Positions 18,356 through 28,408 of a stretch of DNA of 64,000 nt are shown piece by piece. The notes under the pieces are model-generated. The model had not been told where the DNA came from. It saw nothing but the letters and a program-made list of their open reading frames with translations, and searched no databases. Numbering within the stretch: position 1 is the stretch's first letter; each line of letters opens with the position of its first letter. The stretch spans positions 1,205,001 to 1,269,000 of the forward strand of contig NZ_CP034783.1 in assembly GCF_006094435.1 (NCBI RefSeq). The letters are read 5' to 3'. The position numbers and the translations under genes are program-made. This DNA comes from Pseudomonas sp. MPC6 (GTDB lineage Bacteria > Pseudomonadota > Gammaproteobacteria > Pseudomonadales > Pseudomonadaceae).

Positions 18356-20065
18356 ATGCGCATCGAACCTCGCCTGTTGCCCGACACCCTGCCATTCCTC
18401 GGTGATCTGCCGCCGCTGCTGACCCGTCTGTACGCGGCGCGGGGCGTACAGTCCGAAGCCGAGCTGGACAAGAGCCTGGCGCGGCTGATTCCGTTCCAGC
18501 GGCTGAAGGGCATCGAGGGCGCGGTGGATTTGCTGGTGGCGGCGCTGGAGCAGCGTCAGCGGATTCTGATCGTCGGTGACTTCGACGCCGATGGGGCGAC
18601 GGCCAGTACCGTGGGCATGTTGGGGCTGCAGCTGTTGGGCGCGGCTCACGTCGACTATCTGGTGCCGAACCGCTTCGAATACGGGTATGGCCTGACCCCG
18701 GAAATCGTCGAAGTCGCACTGACCCGCGACCCTCAACTGCTGATTACCGTGGATAACGGCATCTCCAGCGTCGAAGGCGTGGCGGCGGCAAAAAAAGCCG
18801 GGCTCAAGGTCCTGGTTACCGATCACCACTTGCCTGGCGACGAGCTGCCATTGGCCGATGCCATCGTCAATCCCAACCAGCCGGGTTGTGAGTTCCCGAG
18901 CAAGGCACTGGCCGGTGTCGGGGTGATTTTCTATGTACTGATGGCCTTGCGCGCGCGTTTACGCAGCCTCGGCTGGTACGCGAGCACGCCGCAGCCGAAT
19001 ATCGGCGAGTTACTGGACCTGGTGGCCCTCGGCAGCGTCGCCGACGTCGTGCCGCTGGATGCCAACAACCGGATTCTGGTGCATCAGGGTCTGGAACGCA
19101 TTCGCGCCGGACGTGCTCGACCGGGGATCAAGGCGATCCTCGAAGTGGCCAAGCGTGACCCTGCGCGCATCACCTCCACCGATCTGGGGTTCATTGTCGG
19201 GCCCCGCCTGAACGCCGCCGGTCGGCTGGATGACATGAGCCTGGGCATCGAATGCCTGCTCACCGAAGACGTCGGGCTTGCACGTGAAATGGCCGCACAG
19301 CTGGACGGCATGAACCAGGATCGCAAATCCATCGAGCAGGGCATGCAACGTGAGGCGCTGGCCCAGCTCAAGGACTTGCCGGTGGAATCGATGCCGTTCG
19401 GTTTGTGCCTGTTCGATCCCGAGTGGCACCAGGGCGTCATCGGCATCCTCGCCTCGCGAATGAAAGAACGCTATTTTCGTCCGACCATCGCCTTTGCCGA
19501 TGCCGGCGATGGCCTGCTCAAGGGCTCGGGACGTTCGGTCCAGGGGTTTCATATTCGCGACGCGCTGAGTGTGGTGGCGGCGCAACATCCGAACCTGATC
19601 AGCAAATACGGCGGCCATGCCATGGCGGCAGGCCTGACGCTGCCGGAAGCGAATTTTCCGTTGTTCGCCGAAGCCTTCGATGCCGAAGTCCGTCGGCAAT
19701 TGCGCGAAGAGGACCTGACCGGTCGGCTGTTGTCGGACGGCACCCTGGCAGTCGAGGAGTTTCACCTGGAACTGGCTCGTGCCCTGCGTCATGCCGGCCC
19801 TTGGGGGCAGCACTTTCCGGAGCCGCTGTTTCATGGGGTGTTCCAGTTGGTCGAGCAGCGCATCGTCGGCGAGCGGCACCTCAAGGTGGTGCTGAAAAGC
19901 GAATGTGGCTCGGTGAAACTCGATGGCATTGCCTTTGGCATCGACCGCGACATCTGGCCGAACCCGACCATCAAATGGGTGGAACTGGCCTACAAGCTCG
20001 ACCTCAACGAGTTTCGCGGGAATGAGACGGTGCAGTTGATGATTGCCCACATCGAACCGCGTTGA
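18356..20065 (+). CDS. recJ: Single-stranded-DNA exonuclease RecJ
   Basis: RecJ is a 5'-3' ssDNA exonuclease of the RecF pathway and mismatch repair, with 569 residues. DHH-family motifs are present: 'VGDFDADGATAS' (I), 'ITVDNG' (II), 'VTDHHLPGDELP' (III, the DHH motif) and 'GSVADVVPL' (IV). The DHHA1 region has 'KYGGHAMAAGLTL', and an OB-like C-terminus follows. The ATG at 18356 gives MRIEPRLLPDTLP; an earlier start at 18320 adds an unlikely tail. yaeQ next to recJ is the usual Pseudomonas order. Confidence 0.97.
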   Translation: MRIEPRLLPDTLPFLGDLPPLLTRLYAARGVQSEAELDKSLARLIPFQRLKGIEGAVDLLVAALEQRQRILIVGDFDADGATASTVGMLGLQLLGAAHVDYLVPNRFEYGYGLTPEIVEVALTRDPQLLITVDNGISSVEGVAAAKKAGLKVLVTDHHLPGDELPLADAIVNPNQPGCEFPSKALAGVGVIFYVLMALRARLRSLGWYASTPQPNIGELLDLVALGSVADVVPLDANNRILVHQGLERIRAGRARPGIKAILEVAKRDPARITSTDLGFIVGPRLNAAGRLDDMSLGIECLLTEDVGLAREMAAQLDGMNQDRKSIEQGMQREALAQLKDLPVESMPFGLCLFDPEWHQGVIGILASRMKERYFRPTIAFADAGDGLLKGSGRSVQGFHIRDALSVVAAQHPNLISKYGGHAMAAGLTLPEANFPLFAEAFDAEVRRQLREEDLTGRLLSDGTLAVEEFHLELARALRHAGPWGQHFPEPLFHGVFQLVEQRIVGERHLKVVLKSECGSVKLDGIAFGIDRDIWPNPTIKWVELAYKLDLNEFRGNETVQLMIAHIEPR

Positions 20066-20068
20066 CCC

Positions 20069-20090
20069 TATCGCGGGCTTGCCCGCAATA
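20069..20090. repeat. Single degenerate REP
   Basis: TATCGCGGGCTTGCCCGCAATA lies just after recJ and is a short imperfect palindrome with the REP core GGCTTGCCCGC. The rest of the 226-base gap holds only a GC-rich palindrome (CCCGCGGGGGCGGG) followed 7 bases later by a T8 run, which may terminate recJ. Confidence 0.5.
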
Positions 20091-20291
20091 GCGATCTCTC
20101 TGATACCGAATTCATCTGAACCCTCCACCAACCCCCGATGTCGACTAGGCTCTAAGCACTGCTTGATAATCCTTGTGACGTCTTGTCAATTTTTTTACCC
20201 GCGGGGGCGGGTGCTGCAGCTTTTTTTTCCTGTCACTCGTCGACTTTCAAACAGAACCCTGGAGCCTGCCCACTGATTCGAGAGGTGCCCC

Positions 20292-21398
20292 ATGAGTCTG
20301 CTGCTTGAACCCTATACCCTTCGCCAATTGACCCTGCTCAACCGCATTGCGGTCTCGCCGATGTGCCAGTATTCGAGCGTGGATGGCCTGGCCAATGACT
20401 GGCACCTGGTCCACCTTGGCAGCCGCGCTGTCGGCGGCGCCGGCCTGGTGTTTACCGAAGCCACGGCGGTCACGGCCGACGGACGGATCACCGCCGAAGA
20501 CCTCGGTCTGTGGAACGACGAACAGATCGAACCCCTGCAACGTATCACCCGCTTCATCACCGCTCAGGGCGCCGTGGCCGGCATTCAGTTGGCCCACGCC
20601 GGGCGAAAGGCCAGCACTCACAGGCCGTGGCTGGGCAAGCATGGCAGCGTCAAACCCGATGAAGGAGGCTGGGTTCCGGTCGGTCCTTCGCCGATCGCTT
20701 TCGATCCCCAGCACACCCAACCCAGGCAGCTTGATGAAGGCCAGATCGCCGACGTCATCCAGGCCTTTGTCGAGTCAGCCAAAAGAGCGCTGACCGCCGG
20801 TTTCAAAGTGGTGGAAATACACGCCGCCCATGGCTATCTGTTGCACCAGTTCCTGTCCCCCCTGAGTAATCAGCGACGCGATCAATATGGCGGTTCATTC
20901 GAGAATAGAATCCGGCTGGTGCTGCAAGTCACCGAGGCGGTGCGTGCAGTATGGCCCGAGGAACTGCCGCTGTTTGTGCGGGTGTCGGCCACCGATTGGG
21001 TGGAAGACGGCTGGAACCCCGATGAAACCGTCGAACTGGCGCGGCGCCTTCACGCGTTGGGCGTGGACCTGATCGACGTGTCGTCGGGGGGTACGGCGGT
21101 CAACGCCGAGATCCCCACAGGGCCGGGTTATCAGACCCGCTTCGCCGAACGTGTGCGCAAGGAGTCGGGCATTGCCACCGGCACGGTAGGCATGATTACC
21201 GAACCCGCTCAGGCCGAGCACATATTGCGCACCTGCCAGGCCGACATCATCTTCCTGGCTCGGGAACTGTTGCGCGATCCGTATTGGCCGCTGCATGCCG
21301 ATGACGACCTGGGTGGGCGCAAGGCCATCTGGCCAGCGCAGTATCAGCGGGCCACCCATCGGGAGCAGCCGATTCATGAGTCGGATCTGCGTGATTGA
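20292..21398 (+). CDS. Old yellow enzyme family NADH:flavin oxidoreductase (YqjM/XenA class)
   Basis: This 368-residue FMN TIM-barrel ene-reductase reduces activated C=C bonds (enones, sometimes nitro compounds) with NAD(P)H. Class III/YqjM features are visible: 'NRIAVSPMCQYSSVDG' with the flavin-tuning Cys, 'GIQLAHAGRKAS' with its substrate-binding HAGR, 'VEIHAAHGYLLHQFLSPLSN' and 'RRDQYGGSFENR'. The natural substrate is unknown. The gene is alone, preceded by GAGAGGTGCC and followed by a strong terminator. A similar FMN oxidoreductase gene sits near recJ in P. aeruginosa, from memory. Confidence 0.92.
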   Translation: MSLLLEPYTLRQLTLLNRIAVSPMCQYSSVDGLANDWHLVHLGSRAVGGAGLVFTEATAVTADGRITAEDLGLWNDEQIEPLQRITRFITAQGAVAGIQLAHAGRKASTHRPWLGKHGSVKPDEGGWVPVGPSPIAFDPQHTQPRQLDEGQIADVIQAFVESAKRALTAGFKVVEIHAAHGYLLHQFLSPLSNQRRDQYGGSFENRIRLVLQVTEAVRAVWPEELPLFVRVSATDWVEDGWNPDETVELARRLHALGVDLIDVSSGGTAVNAEIPTGPGYQTRFAERVRKESGIATGTVGMITEPAQAEHILRTCQADIIFLARELLRDPYWPLHADDDLGGRKAIWPAQYQRATHREQPIHESDLRD

Positions 21399-21414
21399 GT
21401 GAGGCTGTAAAACC

Positions 21415-21446
21415 AAAAAGCCCCGGTCGAGTTGATCGGGGCTTTT
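21415..21446 (+). terminator. Intrinsic terminator after the old yellow enzyme gene
   Basis: AAAAAGCCCCGGTC-gagtt-GATCGGGGCTTTT is a perfect A/T-flanked stem 17 bases after the stop. Confidence 0.88.
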
Positions 21447-21484
21447 GTATTTCTGTGCCGGGATATTTGTTGCCTGTTCAGCCG

Positions 21485-21570
21485 CCTTCGCGGGCAAGCC
21501 CGCTCCCACAGTTAACCGCGATCATCCAGATGGAATGCGATCCAATGTGGGAGCGAGCTTGCTCGCGAAG
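21485..21570. repeat. REP inverted pair
   Basis: CCTTCGCGGGCAAGCCCGCTCC and, in the opposite sense, GTGGGAGCGAGCTTGCTCGC are about 35 bases apart between the convergent old yellow enzyme and opgD genes. The two arms are of slightly different subtypes. Confidence 0.8.
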
Positions 21571-21596
21571 GGGCCGGTTCAGCCAACCCCTTCCTG

Positions 21597-23222
21597 TCAG
21601 GTGTACTTACGCTTCTCCGGCGCCGGCGGGAAATACTGGTACAACCAGGTTTCACTCAAGGTCCGGTCATTGGTGCGAATGAACAAGCGCAGCTCCACCG
21701 GCGCCACGCTGTCATTGGTCGGGTACCAGTCAAACGTGATCCGATAGCCCTTGATGGCATCCAGGACCAGCACGTTGAAGTCTTTCACCTCGCCGTTCGA
21801 GCAAGTGATCACAGGCTCGATCCCCGTACCCTCCGGCAAGCGATCAAGACCGCCGCCCGTGAAGTCCACGGCAAACCGGCGTGCCCAGACTTCCGGGTAA
21901 TGTTCGCCAGGCGCCCAGCCTTCGATGAAGCCGCCCATGCCCGAACGGGTCGCGTTGACCCGCGCCAGCGGCGTACTCACCGGTGGCAATGCGCTCCAGT
22001 ACAGCTTGTAGCCGTAGTTCAGCGAGTCGCCGGCCGCCACCGGTTTTTTCGGGGTCCAGAAGGCGACGATGTTATCGAGGGTTTCGCCGGTCGTAGGAAT
22101 TTCCAACAGATCGATCGAGCCTTCGCCCCATGCAGTCGTAGGTTCTACCCACAGGCTTGGGCGCTTGCTATACCAGTCGACGGTATCCTGATAGTTGGCG
22201 AACTCGTGATCGGTCTGTACCAGGCCGAAACCTTTTGGATCGGTGTCGGCGAAGGCGTTGAATTGCAGGGTGGCCGGGTTGTTCAACGGGCGGCAGATCC
22301 ACTCGCCATTACCACGCCACATCGCCAGGCGATCGGAGTCGTGGATTTGCGGATGAATGGTGTCGCACATCCGCCGCTCATGGGTGCCGCAGCTGAACAT
22401 GCTGGTCATCGGCGCGATGCCCAGCTGTTCGATGGTGGTGCGCGCATTGATGTGAGCATCGATCTCCATCACCACGCGTTCGGCCTGGCAATCGATGTCG
22501 AAACGGTAGGCGCCGGTGGCGCTCGGCGAATCCAGCAGCGCATAGACCACGAAACGGGTGCTGTCCTTGCCCGGCGTCTCGAACCAGAACTTGGTGAAGT
22601 CCGGGAATTCCTCACGCTTTTTGGCATAGGTATCGATCGCCAGGCCGCGGGCCGACAGACCGTACTGGCCAGAGGCGTCTACCGCGCGGAAATAACTGGC
22701 GCCGAGGAAGGACAACACGTCATGCCGGTCCAGCTCCGGGGCCTTGAACAGCTTGAACCCGGAAAAGCCCAGGTCGCCGGTGAGTTGCTTGGTGTCGACC
22801 GTGGTTTTTTCATAGTTGAACAGGGACGGGCGGAAATGCACCTCGCGCGCCTGGCGCGTCTTGGGGTCGACGCTGTACATGCGCACCGGCTGTTTGAAAC
22901 CCATGCCGACGTGGAAGAACTGCACATCCAGTTGACCGTTCAGGTCTTTCCACAGGGAGTGGTTGCCGTCATAGCGGATTGCGTTGAAGTTCTGCGGGGT
23001 CATGGTCGCCAGGGTCGGCGGCAGCACCTGTTTGGTGTCCTGATAGCGGTTACCGGCGAGTTGTTTGGCCTGGATCTTCAGGGCTTCGAAATCGAACGCC
23101 TGAGCTTCTCCATCCGCCGCGCCGTTACCGGCCCAGGCTCGAGCGGCCAGCAGGCCAGTGGCCGATAGACCGGTATAAGCCGCGATGGCCATGGACGCTT
23201 TGAGCAAATTCCTGCGATGCAT
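21597..23222 (-). CDS. opgD: Glucan biosynthesis protein D (OpgD/MdoD)
   Basis: This is a periplasmic protein of osmoregulated periplasmic glucan synthesis. The OpgG/OpgD family shapes or cleaves the glucan backbone. The 541 residues begin [13 protein letters not shown], a twin-arginine signal that fits OpgD (Tat-exported) rather than OpgG (Sec-exported). Family motifs include '[15 protein letters not shown]', '[10 protein letters not shown]', '[14 protein letters not shown]' and '[20 protein letters not shown]'. The start at 23222 is chosen for the Tat signal. No opgGH genes are in the window, so it stands apart from the main glucan operon. Confidence 0.94.
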   Translation of the reverse strand: MHRRNLLKASMAIAAYTGLSATGLLAARAWAGNGAADGEAQAFDFEALKIQAKQLAGNRYQDTKQVLPPTLATMTPQNFNAIRYDGNHSLWKDLNGQLDVQFFHVGMGFKQPVRMYSVDPKTRQAREVHFRPSLFNYEKTTVDTKQLTGDLGFSGFKLFKAPELDRHDVLSFLGASYFRAVDASGQYGLSARGLAIDTYAKKREEFPDFTKFWFETPGKDSTRFVVYALLDSPSATGAYRFDIDCQAERVVMEIDAHINARTTIEQLGIAPMTSMFSCGTHERRMCDTIHPQIHDSDRLAMWRGNGEWICRPLNNPATLQFNAFADTDPKGFGLVQTDHEFANYQDTVDWYSKRPSLWVEPTTAWGEGSIDLLEIPTTGETLDNIVAFWTPKKPVAAGDSLNYGYKLYWSALPPVSTPLARVNATRSGMGGFIEGWAPGEHYPEVWARRFAVDFTGGGLDRLPEGTGIEPVITCSNGEVKDFNVLVLDAIKGYRITFDWYPTNDSVAPVELRLFIRTNDRTLSETWLYQYFPPAPEKRKYT

Positions 23223-23632
23223 AGGTACAACCTGTCGTGAACAATCCCGCACCGTTCCTGGCACATTGGATCAAAAATGGAGGTTCGGACATGCCTTCGG
23301 CCAAACGCAACGGACTTTAAACAGATGCCAAATAGCTTAAACCGTTCGGTCGCAGAGAAAAAATGATTGATGGCATGACGATTGCGCGGCAATGAAACAA
23401 GACATGTCAGGAACAATTTCCGACAGCGCTTTCTGATTTACAGGGCATTTCTGCTTTTTTCGATTAATTACTCTAAAAATCGCTTTTCAGTCCGGATAAC
23501 TTCCTATTCTATGGACATGACCGGTTTCTGCCCTCAGGCCGGTGGGATTCAGTTGGCACCAGGTGACCGCTGAAAAAGGGTAGGGCGATGCGGCTTTTCA
23601 AGTTTTCTCTGACGTATAGAAGGACATCGTCC
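23223..23632. other. Gene-free stretch upstream of opgD
   Basis: This is an intergenic region of about 410 bases between divergent genes, AT-richer than its surroundings. I see no supported coding frame. TTTTCA (23483-23488) and TATTCT (about 23504) on the plus strand could be a weak promoter for the small gene at 23633. A hairpin ACCGG...CCGGT sits near 23519-23543. The opgD promoter should lie near 23250-23350 but no clear hexamers stand out. Confidence 0.5.
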
Positions 23633-23818
23633 ATGTCGAAAGTACAAGGCATCACCGAACTGTTGGGAATCTTTCCGTGCCTGATGACCGGGCGGAGGAG
23701 GCGTCGGCTCAATTCCGAGGAGATGAAACTGGTTGAGCGCTATCGCGAGTTGTCGGAGAGCGACCGGATTGCCATGCGCTATCTGGTGGACGCGATGCGC
23801 AGTGTTTCGCGGTTTTAA
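23633..23818 (+). CDS. Small conserved protein of unknown function (61 aa)
   Basis: The 61 residues read MSKVQGITELLGIFPCLMTG then a basic run RRRRR and an amphipathic helical end 'LSESDRIAMRYLVDAMRSVSRF'. I recall similar short proteins in other fluorescent pseudomonads but know no function. The basic stretch and the helix could suit nucleic-acid or protein binding; that is speculation. An in-frame ATG at 23588 would add 15 residues and has GTAGGGCG upstream, so the start is open. A G/C palindrome follows the stop. Confidence 0.55.
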   Translation: MSKVQGITELLGIFPCLMTGRRRRRLNSEEMKLVERYRELSESDRIAMRYLVDAMRSVSRF

Positions 23819-23835
23819 GCAGGCATTGGATATGG

Positions 23836-23855
23836 CCGTGGCACGGGTGCCACGG
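23836..23855 (+). terminator. Palindromic hairpin after the 61-aa ORF
   Basis: CCGTGGCAC-gg-GTGCCACGG is a perfect 9-bp stem 18 bases after the stop, without a T run. It may act as a weak terminator or mRNA 3' end. Confidence 0.4.
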
Positions 23856-23921
23856 TCGGATCCTTCAGATTGAGAGGAAAATGCCTACGATGAGCGTCGA
23901 TTCGACTTGCCCGCGAAGCTT

Positions 23922-25346
23922 TTAATGCTTGAACATCACATGCCGCACCACCGTGTAGTCCTCCAGCCCATACAAGGACATGTCCTTGCCATACCCGGAC
24001 AGTTTCTGCCCGCCATGGGGCATTTCGCTGACCAGCATGAAGTGTGTGTTCACCCAGGTGCAGCCATAGTGCAAGCGGGCCGACAGGCGATGCGCACGAC
24101 CGACGTCCGAGGTCCAGACCGACGACGCCAAACCGTAGTCCGAATCGTTGGCCCAGCCCAGCACCTGCGCCTCATCGGTGAATCGGGTCACCGACACCAC
24201 CGGCCCGAACACTTCGCGGCGGACGATCTCGTCGTCCTGTTGCGCGTCGGCGAGCACCGTCGGCTCGAAGAAGTAGCCATCGCCTTCCACTACGTTGCCA
24301 CCGGTGATCAAGCGGATGTGCGGCTGTGCCACGGCACGCGCGACGAACCCGGCCACGCGGTCGCGATGCTGCGCGGTGATCAGCGGACCCAGTTCGGTCG
24401 ACGGATCATCCTGTACGCCATGCTTGATGCTGCTGACCGCCGCGCCGAGCTTCTCGACGAACCTGTCGTAAATGCCATCCTGTGCATAGATGCGGCACGC
24501 GGCGGTGCAGTCCTGGCCGGCGTTGTAGAAGCCGAAGGTGCGAATGCCTTCCACGGCGGCATCGATGTCGGCGTCGTCGAAGATGATCACCGGCGCCTTG
24601 CCGCCCAGTTCCATGTGCAGGCGCTTGACGCTGTCGGCGGTGCTGGAAATGATGTTCGAGCCCGTCGCGATCGAGCCGGTCAGCGACACCATGCGCACTT
24701 TCGGATGGGTGACCAGCGGGCTGCCGACCGTAGGGCCACGGCCGAACACCAGATTGAGCACGCCGGCCGGTAAAATGTCCGACGCCAGTTGCGCCAGACG
24801 CATCGCGGTCAGCGGGGTTTGTTCCGACGGCTTGAGCACCACGGTATTACCGGCGGCCAAGGCTGGGGCGATTTTCCAGGCGACCATCATCAGCGGGTAG
24901 TTCCACGGTGCAATGGAGGCGATCACGCCCACGGGGTCGCGACGGATCATCGAGGTGTGGCCGGGCAGGTATTCACCGCCGGCCGAACCGCTCATGCAAC
25001 GGCTGGCGCCGGCGAAGAAACGGAACACGTCGGCAATCGCCGGGATCTCGTCGTTCAGCGCGGCGCTGTAAGGTTTGCCGCAGTTGTCCGATTCCAGTTT
25101 GGCCAGCTCTTCGCCGTGGGCTTCGATGGTGTCGGCGAGTTTGAGCAGCAACAGCGAGCGCTCTTTCGGCGTGGTCTGCGACCAGCTTTCGAAGGCGCTG
25201 TCGGCGGCACGTACGGCGGCATCGACCTGGGCTTCGCTGGCTTCGTTGATGTCCACCAGTACCCGCCCCAGCGCCGGGTTGAACACCGGTTGGGCCGGGC
25301 CTTCGCCGTCGATCAGCTGGCCGTTGATCAAGAGTTGGGTTTGCAT
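23922..25346 (-). CDS. patD: Gamma-aminobutyraldehyde dehydrogenase (PatD/YdcW-like)
   Basis: This 474-residue NAD+-dependent aldehyde dehydrogenase would oxidise 4-aminobutanal (from putrescine) to GABA. Catalytic C280 is in '[13 protein letters not shown]' and E246 in 'MELGGKAP'. The 'APWNYPLMM' and '[10 protein letters not shown]' cofactor motifs are intact. Whole-protein resemblance and, above all, the downstream position in a ydcSTUV-like ABC cluster match E. coli PatD, so I use the symbol. Other aminoaldehydes are possible substrates. A REP pair separates it from the permease gene. Confidence 0.88.
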   Translation of the reverse strand: MQTQLLINGQLIDGEGPAQPVFNPALGRVLVDINEASEAQVDAAVRAADSAFESWSQTTPKERSLLLLKLADTIEAHGEELAKLESDNCGKPYSAALNDEIPAIADVFRFFAGASRCMSGSAGGEYLPGHTSMIRRDPVGVIASIAPWNYPLMMVAWKIAPALAAGNTVVLKPSEQTPLTAMRLAQLASDILPAGVLNLVFGRGPTVGSPLVTHPKVRMVSLTGSIATGSNIISSTADSVKRLHMELGGKAPVIIFDDADIDAAVEGIRTFGFYNAGQDCTAACRIYAQDGIYDRFVEKLGAAVSSIKHGVQDDPSTELGPLITAQHRDRVAGFVARAVAQPHIRLITGGNVVEGDGYFFEPTVLADAQQDDEIVRREVFGPVVSVTRFTDEAQVLGWANDSDYGLASSVWTSDVGRAHRLSARLHYGCTWVNTHFMLVSEMPHGGQKLSGYGKDMSLYGLEDYTVVRHVMFKH

Positions 25347-25395
25347 GGCTGTGTCCTCTTCGAATCCATTATTTTGCTGCGTGGAAACCGGTCCC

Positions 25396-25486
25396 CTGTA
25401 GGAGCTGGCTTGCCAGCGAAAGCGGTATGTCAGCTACATTGATGCTGGCTGACCTGACGCCTTCGCTGGCAAGCCAGCTCCTACAG
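25396..25486. repeat. REP inverted pair (TAGGAGCTGGCTTGCCAGC type)
   Basis: CTGTAGGAGCTGGCTTGCCA and its inverted copy about 91 bases end to end lie inside the ydcV-patD gap of the operon. This is a third core type in the window (GGCTTGCCAGC). Confidence 0.85.
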
Positions 25487-25517
25487 TATTCAGCGTCTAC
25501 ATGAGATATGGGGCCAG

Positions 25518-26327
25518 CTATTTCCCGCCGCTCCCCGCCACACTTTCCCCACCACGGGTCAAGTAATACGCGCCGAGGATCGGCAACATGGTCACCATCA
25601 TCACCAGCATCGCCACGACGTTGGTCACCGGCACGTCCCGCGGGCGGCTGAGCTGGTTGAGCAGCCACAGTGGCAGGGTGCGTTCATGGCCGGCGGTAAA
25701 GGTGGTGACGATGATCTCGTCGAACGACAACGCAAAGGCGAGCATGCCGCCGGCCAGCAACGCCGAGCCGAGGTTCGGCAGGATGATGTAGCGGAAGGTC
25801 TGCCAACCGTCGGCGCCAAGGTCCATCGAGGCTTCGATCAAACTGTGCGAAGTGCGGCGCAACCGGGCGATGACGTTGTTGTAGACGATCACCACGCAGA
25901 AGGTCGCGTGACCGACGATGATGGTGAACATTCCCGGCTCGATGCCCAGCGTCTTGAACGTCGCCAGCAGCGCGATACCGGTAATGATCCCCGGCAAGGC
26001 GATCGGCAGGATCAACATCAGCGAGATGCCCTGCTTGCCGAAGAAGTCGCGGCGGTACAGCGCCGCCGACGCCAGCGTGCCAAGGACCAGCGCTATAAGT
26101 GTAGCAACGGCCGCAATCTGCAAGGACAGCTTGATCGCTTCCAGCACGTCGGGCCGCGAGAACGCCACGCCGATCCATTTGAGGGTGAAGCCCCTGGGTG
26201 GGAAACTGAACGCCGCGTCTTCGGTGTTGAAGGCGTACAGGAAGATGATCAGGATCGGGAAGTGCAAGAACACCAACCCGCCCCAGGCTGCGATGCGCAG
26301 TCCCCAGGAAGCCTTTTCAGAGTGCAT
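25518..26327 (-). CDS. ydcV: ABC transporter permease, YdcV-like
   Basis: This 269-residue inner-membrane permease has six predicted helices of the PotC/YdcV type. The EAA loop is visible as '[23 protein letters not shown]' (quoted in parts). It overlaps the upstream permease gene by 11 bases, so the two are translationally coupled. With ydcS, ydcT and ydcU it would form a polyamine-family importer; the substrate is inferred from family and from patD alongside. Confidence 0.9.
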   Translation of the reverse strand: MHSEKASWGLRIAAWGGLVFLHFPILIIFLYAFNTEDAAFSFPPRGFTLKWIGVAFSRPDVLEAIKLSLQIAAVATLIALVLGTLASAALYRRDFFGKQGISLMLILPIALPGIITGIALLATFKTLGIEPGMFTIIVGHATFCVVIVYNNVIARLRRTSHSLIEASMDLGADGWQTFRYIILPNLGSALLAGGMLAFALSFDEIIVTTFTAGHERTLPLWLLNQLSRPRDVPVTNVVAMLVMMVTMLPILGAYYLTRGGESVAGSGGK

Positions 26328-27264
26328 CGAAAGCTCCCAGTCGTTTGACGATTGACAGGTAAATGGCGATCAGCACGATCGGCACCAGCGTGAAGGCCGC
26401 GGCCATCGGCATATTGCCGATCGCGCCTTGCTGGGCGTACACCATGCTCCCGACGAAGTAACCCGGCGGGCCCACCAGTTGCGGCACGATGAAGTCGCCC
26501 AGGGTCAGGGAAAACGTGAAGATGGAACCGGCGGCAATGCCCGGAATCGACAGCGGCAACGTCACCTGCATGAAGGTCTGGCGTGGCGTCGCCCCGAGGT
26601 CGGCGGAGGCTTGCAACAGCGACGGCGGCAGACGTTCAAGGGAGGCCTGGATCGGCAGGATCATGAACGGCAGCCAGATATAGACGAAGACCATGAAGCG
26701 CCCCAGATGCGAGGTCGACAAGGTGCTGCCGCCCACCCCCGGGATGGCCAGCACCCACTGCAGCACCGGCTCCAGCCCCAGGTGTTGGACGAACCACTGC
26801 GCGACGCCGCCCTTGGCCAGCAGCAAAGTCCAGGCATACGCCTTGACGATGTAGCTGGCCCACATGGGCATCATCACCGCGATGTAGAAAAACGCCTTGG
26901 TCTTGCCGCTGGTGTAGCGCGCCATGTAGTAGGCAATCGGGAAGGCCACGACGGCGCTGGCGATCGACACGGCGACGGCCATGCCCAGGGTGCGCGCAAT
27001 GATGTCGAAGTTCGACGGCTGGAACAGCGCTGCGAAGTTGGCCAGGGTCAGGTCGGGCGTGACCGCCATGGTGAAGTCATCGAAGGTGTAGAAACCTTGC
27101 CACAGCAGCACCAGCAGCGAACCGAGGTAGATCGCGCCGAACCACAGCAGTGGCGGTATCAGCAGCATCGACAGATACAGGTTGGGCCGGCGATACAGCA
27201 GGTTGGACAACCTGCGCAACGGCGAACCGTCGGCCGGGGTCTGCGCAACTGTCACGGGGTTCAT
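26317..27264 (-). CDS. ydcU: ABC transporter permease, YdcU-like
   Basis: This 315-residue PotB/YdcU-type permease has a cytoplasmic N-terminus and six helices, beginning after '[19 protein letters not shown]'. The EAA motif region is '[25 protein letters not shown]' (quoted in parts). The ATG at 27264 lies one base after the stop of the ATPase gene; longer frames run into that gene. It is the partner of YdcV in the membrane channel. Confidence 0.9.
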   Translation of the reverse strand: MNPVTVAQTPADGSPLRRLSNLLYRRPNLYLSMLLIPPLLWFGAIYLGSLLVLLWQGFYTFDDFTMAVTPDLTLANFAALFQPSNFDIIARTLGMAVAVSIASAVVAFPIAYYMARYTSGKTKAFFYIAVMMPMWASYIVKAYAWTLLLAKGGVAQWFVQHLGLEPVLQWVLAIPGVGGSTLSTSHLGRFMVFVYIWLPFMILPIQASLERLPPSLLQASADLGATPRQTFMQVTLPLSIPGIAAGSIFTFSLTLGDFIVPQLVGPPGYFVGSMVYAQQGAIGNMPMAAAFTLVPIVLIAIYLSIVKRLGAFDAL

Positions 27265-27265
27265 T

Positions 27266-28303
27266 TCACACCCCGCCGACAACGTTGTCGTGTAGCGCCA
27301 CCATGGCTTCGCGCGCCCAGCGGGCACTGACGCGTTGTCCGGTCTGATGCCGCGCGCCGACGTCCAGCCATTGGTTGTTGGCCTGGCTGATGTTCAGGGT
27401 CTGGCCGTTTTCCAGCGTCAGTTCATAGCGCGTGGCGCTGCCCTGGTACTGGATATCGTGCAGCAGGCCGCTGACTTCGATCTCGTGGCTGGCCAGCGGA
27501 CCCTCGGCGAAGCGCACGTGTTCCGGACGGATCGAAAACGGCTGTGGCTTGCCGCTCAACTGTCGCGCCAGGTCACCGCGAATCACGTTGGAGGTGCCAA
27601 CGAATTCGGCGACAAAAGTGGTCGCCGGTTTCATGTACAGGTTGCGTGGCGTGTCGACCTGCTCGATGCGACCCTTGTTGAACACGGCCACGCGGTCTGA
27701 CATCGACAGCGCTTCGGTCTGATCATGGGTGACGAAAATGAAGGTAATGCCGAGCTGGCGTTGCAGCTTCTTCAACTCGCCCTGCATTTGTTCGCGCAGC
27801 TTGAGGTCGAGTGCACCCAGGGGTTCGTCGAGCAGCAGCACCCGAGGGCGATTGACCAGCGCCCGGGCCAGGGCCACACGCTGGCGTTGTCCGCCGGACA
27901 GTTGCACCGGCTTGCGCTCGCCGTAGCCGCCGAGGGCGACCATGTCGAGGGCTTCTTCGGCGCGTTTACGCCGTTCGGCCTTGCCCACCCCTTTGACTTT
28001 CAAACCATAAGCGACGTTGTCGAGGACGTTCATGTGCGGGAACAGCGCGTAATCCTGGAAGACGGTGTTGACGTCACGCTGATAGGGCGGCAGCCCGGCG
28101 GCCTCGACACCCTGAATCCGAATGGAGCCTGCGCTCGGCTGTTCGAAACCGGCGATCAGGCGCAGACAGGTGGTTTTGCCCGAGCCGGAAGGGCCCAGCA
28201 TGGAGAAGAACTCACCGTCCTGGATATCGATGGAAACCCGGTCAACGGCTTTAACTTCACCGAACTGCCGGGAAACGTTGGTGAACTGGACTGCAGGCGT
28301 CAT
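27266..28303 (-). CDS. ydcT: ABC transporter ATP-binding protein, YdcT-like (PotA family)
   Basis: This 345-residue ATPase has Walker A GPSGSGKT (37-44), a Q-loop in 'TVFQDYALFPHM', signature LSGGQ (135-139), Walker B ending LLLDEP (about 156-161) and the H-loop 'VTHDQTEALS'. The C-terminal TOBE-type extension of about 100 residues is normal for PotA/YdcT proteins. It energises the importer. Order S-T-U-V-patD is the same as in E. coli. Confidence 0.92.
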   Translation of the reverse strand: MTPAVQFTNVSRQFGEVKAVDRVSIDIQDGEFFSMLGPSGSGKTTCLRLIAGFEQPSAGSIRIQGVEAAGLPPYQRDVNTVFQDYALFPHMNVLDNVAYGLKVKGVGKAERRKRAEEALDMVALGGYGERKPVQLSGGQRQRVALARALVNRPRVLLLDEPLGALDLKLREQMQGELKKLQRQLGITFIFVTHDQTEALSMSDRVAVFNKGRIEQVDTPRNLYMKPATTFVAEFVGTSNVIRGDLARQLSGKPQPFSIRPEHVRFAEGPLASHEIEVSGLLHDIQYQGSATRYELTLENGQTLNISQANNQWLDVGARHQTGQRVSARWAREAMVALHDNVVGGV

Positions 28304-28337
28304 TGCGCGGTGCTCCGAAAATCTGAATCTTTAAAGG

Positions 28338-28403
28338 CATCGCGAGCAAGCTCGCTCCCACAGGTTCGCGATGAAACTTGTGGGAGCGAGCTTGCTCGCG
28401 AAG
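28338..28403. repeat. REP inverted pair
   Basis: Two copies of the GGGAGCGAGCTTGCTCGCGA type face each other only about 14 bases apart, between ydcS and ydcT. The large hairpin could let ydcS be expressed more strongly than the downstream genes, as seen with REPs behind other binding-protein genes. Confidence 0.85.
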
Positions 28404-28408
28404 AGGGC

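Noticed and set aside
23382..23573. 63-codon frame upstream of the small gene at 23633
   Set aside because: There is no ribosome site, it has unusual composition, and it overlaps the likely promoter area.
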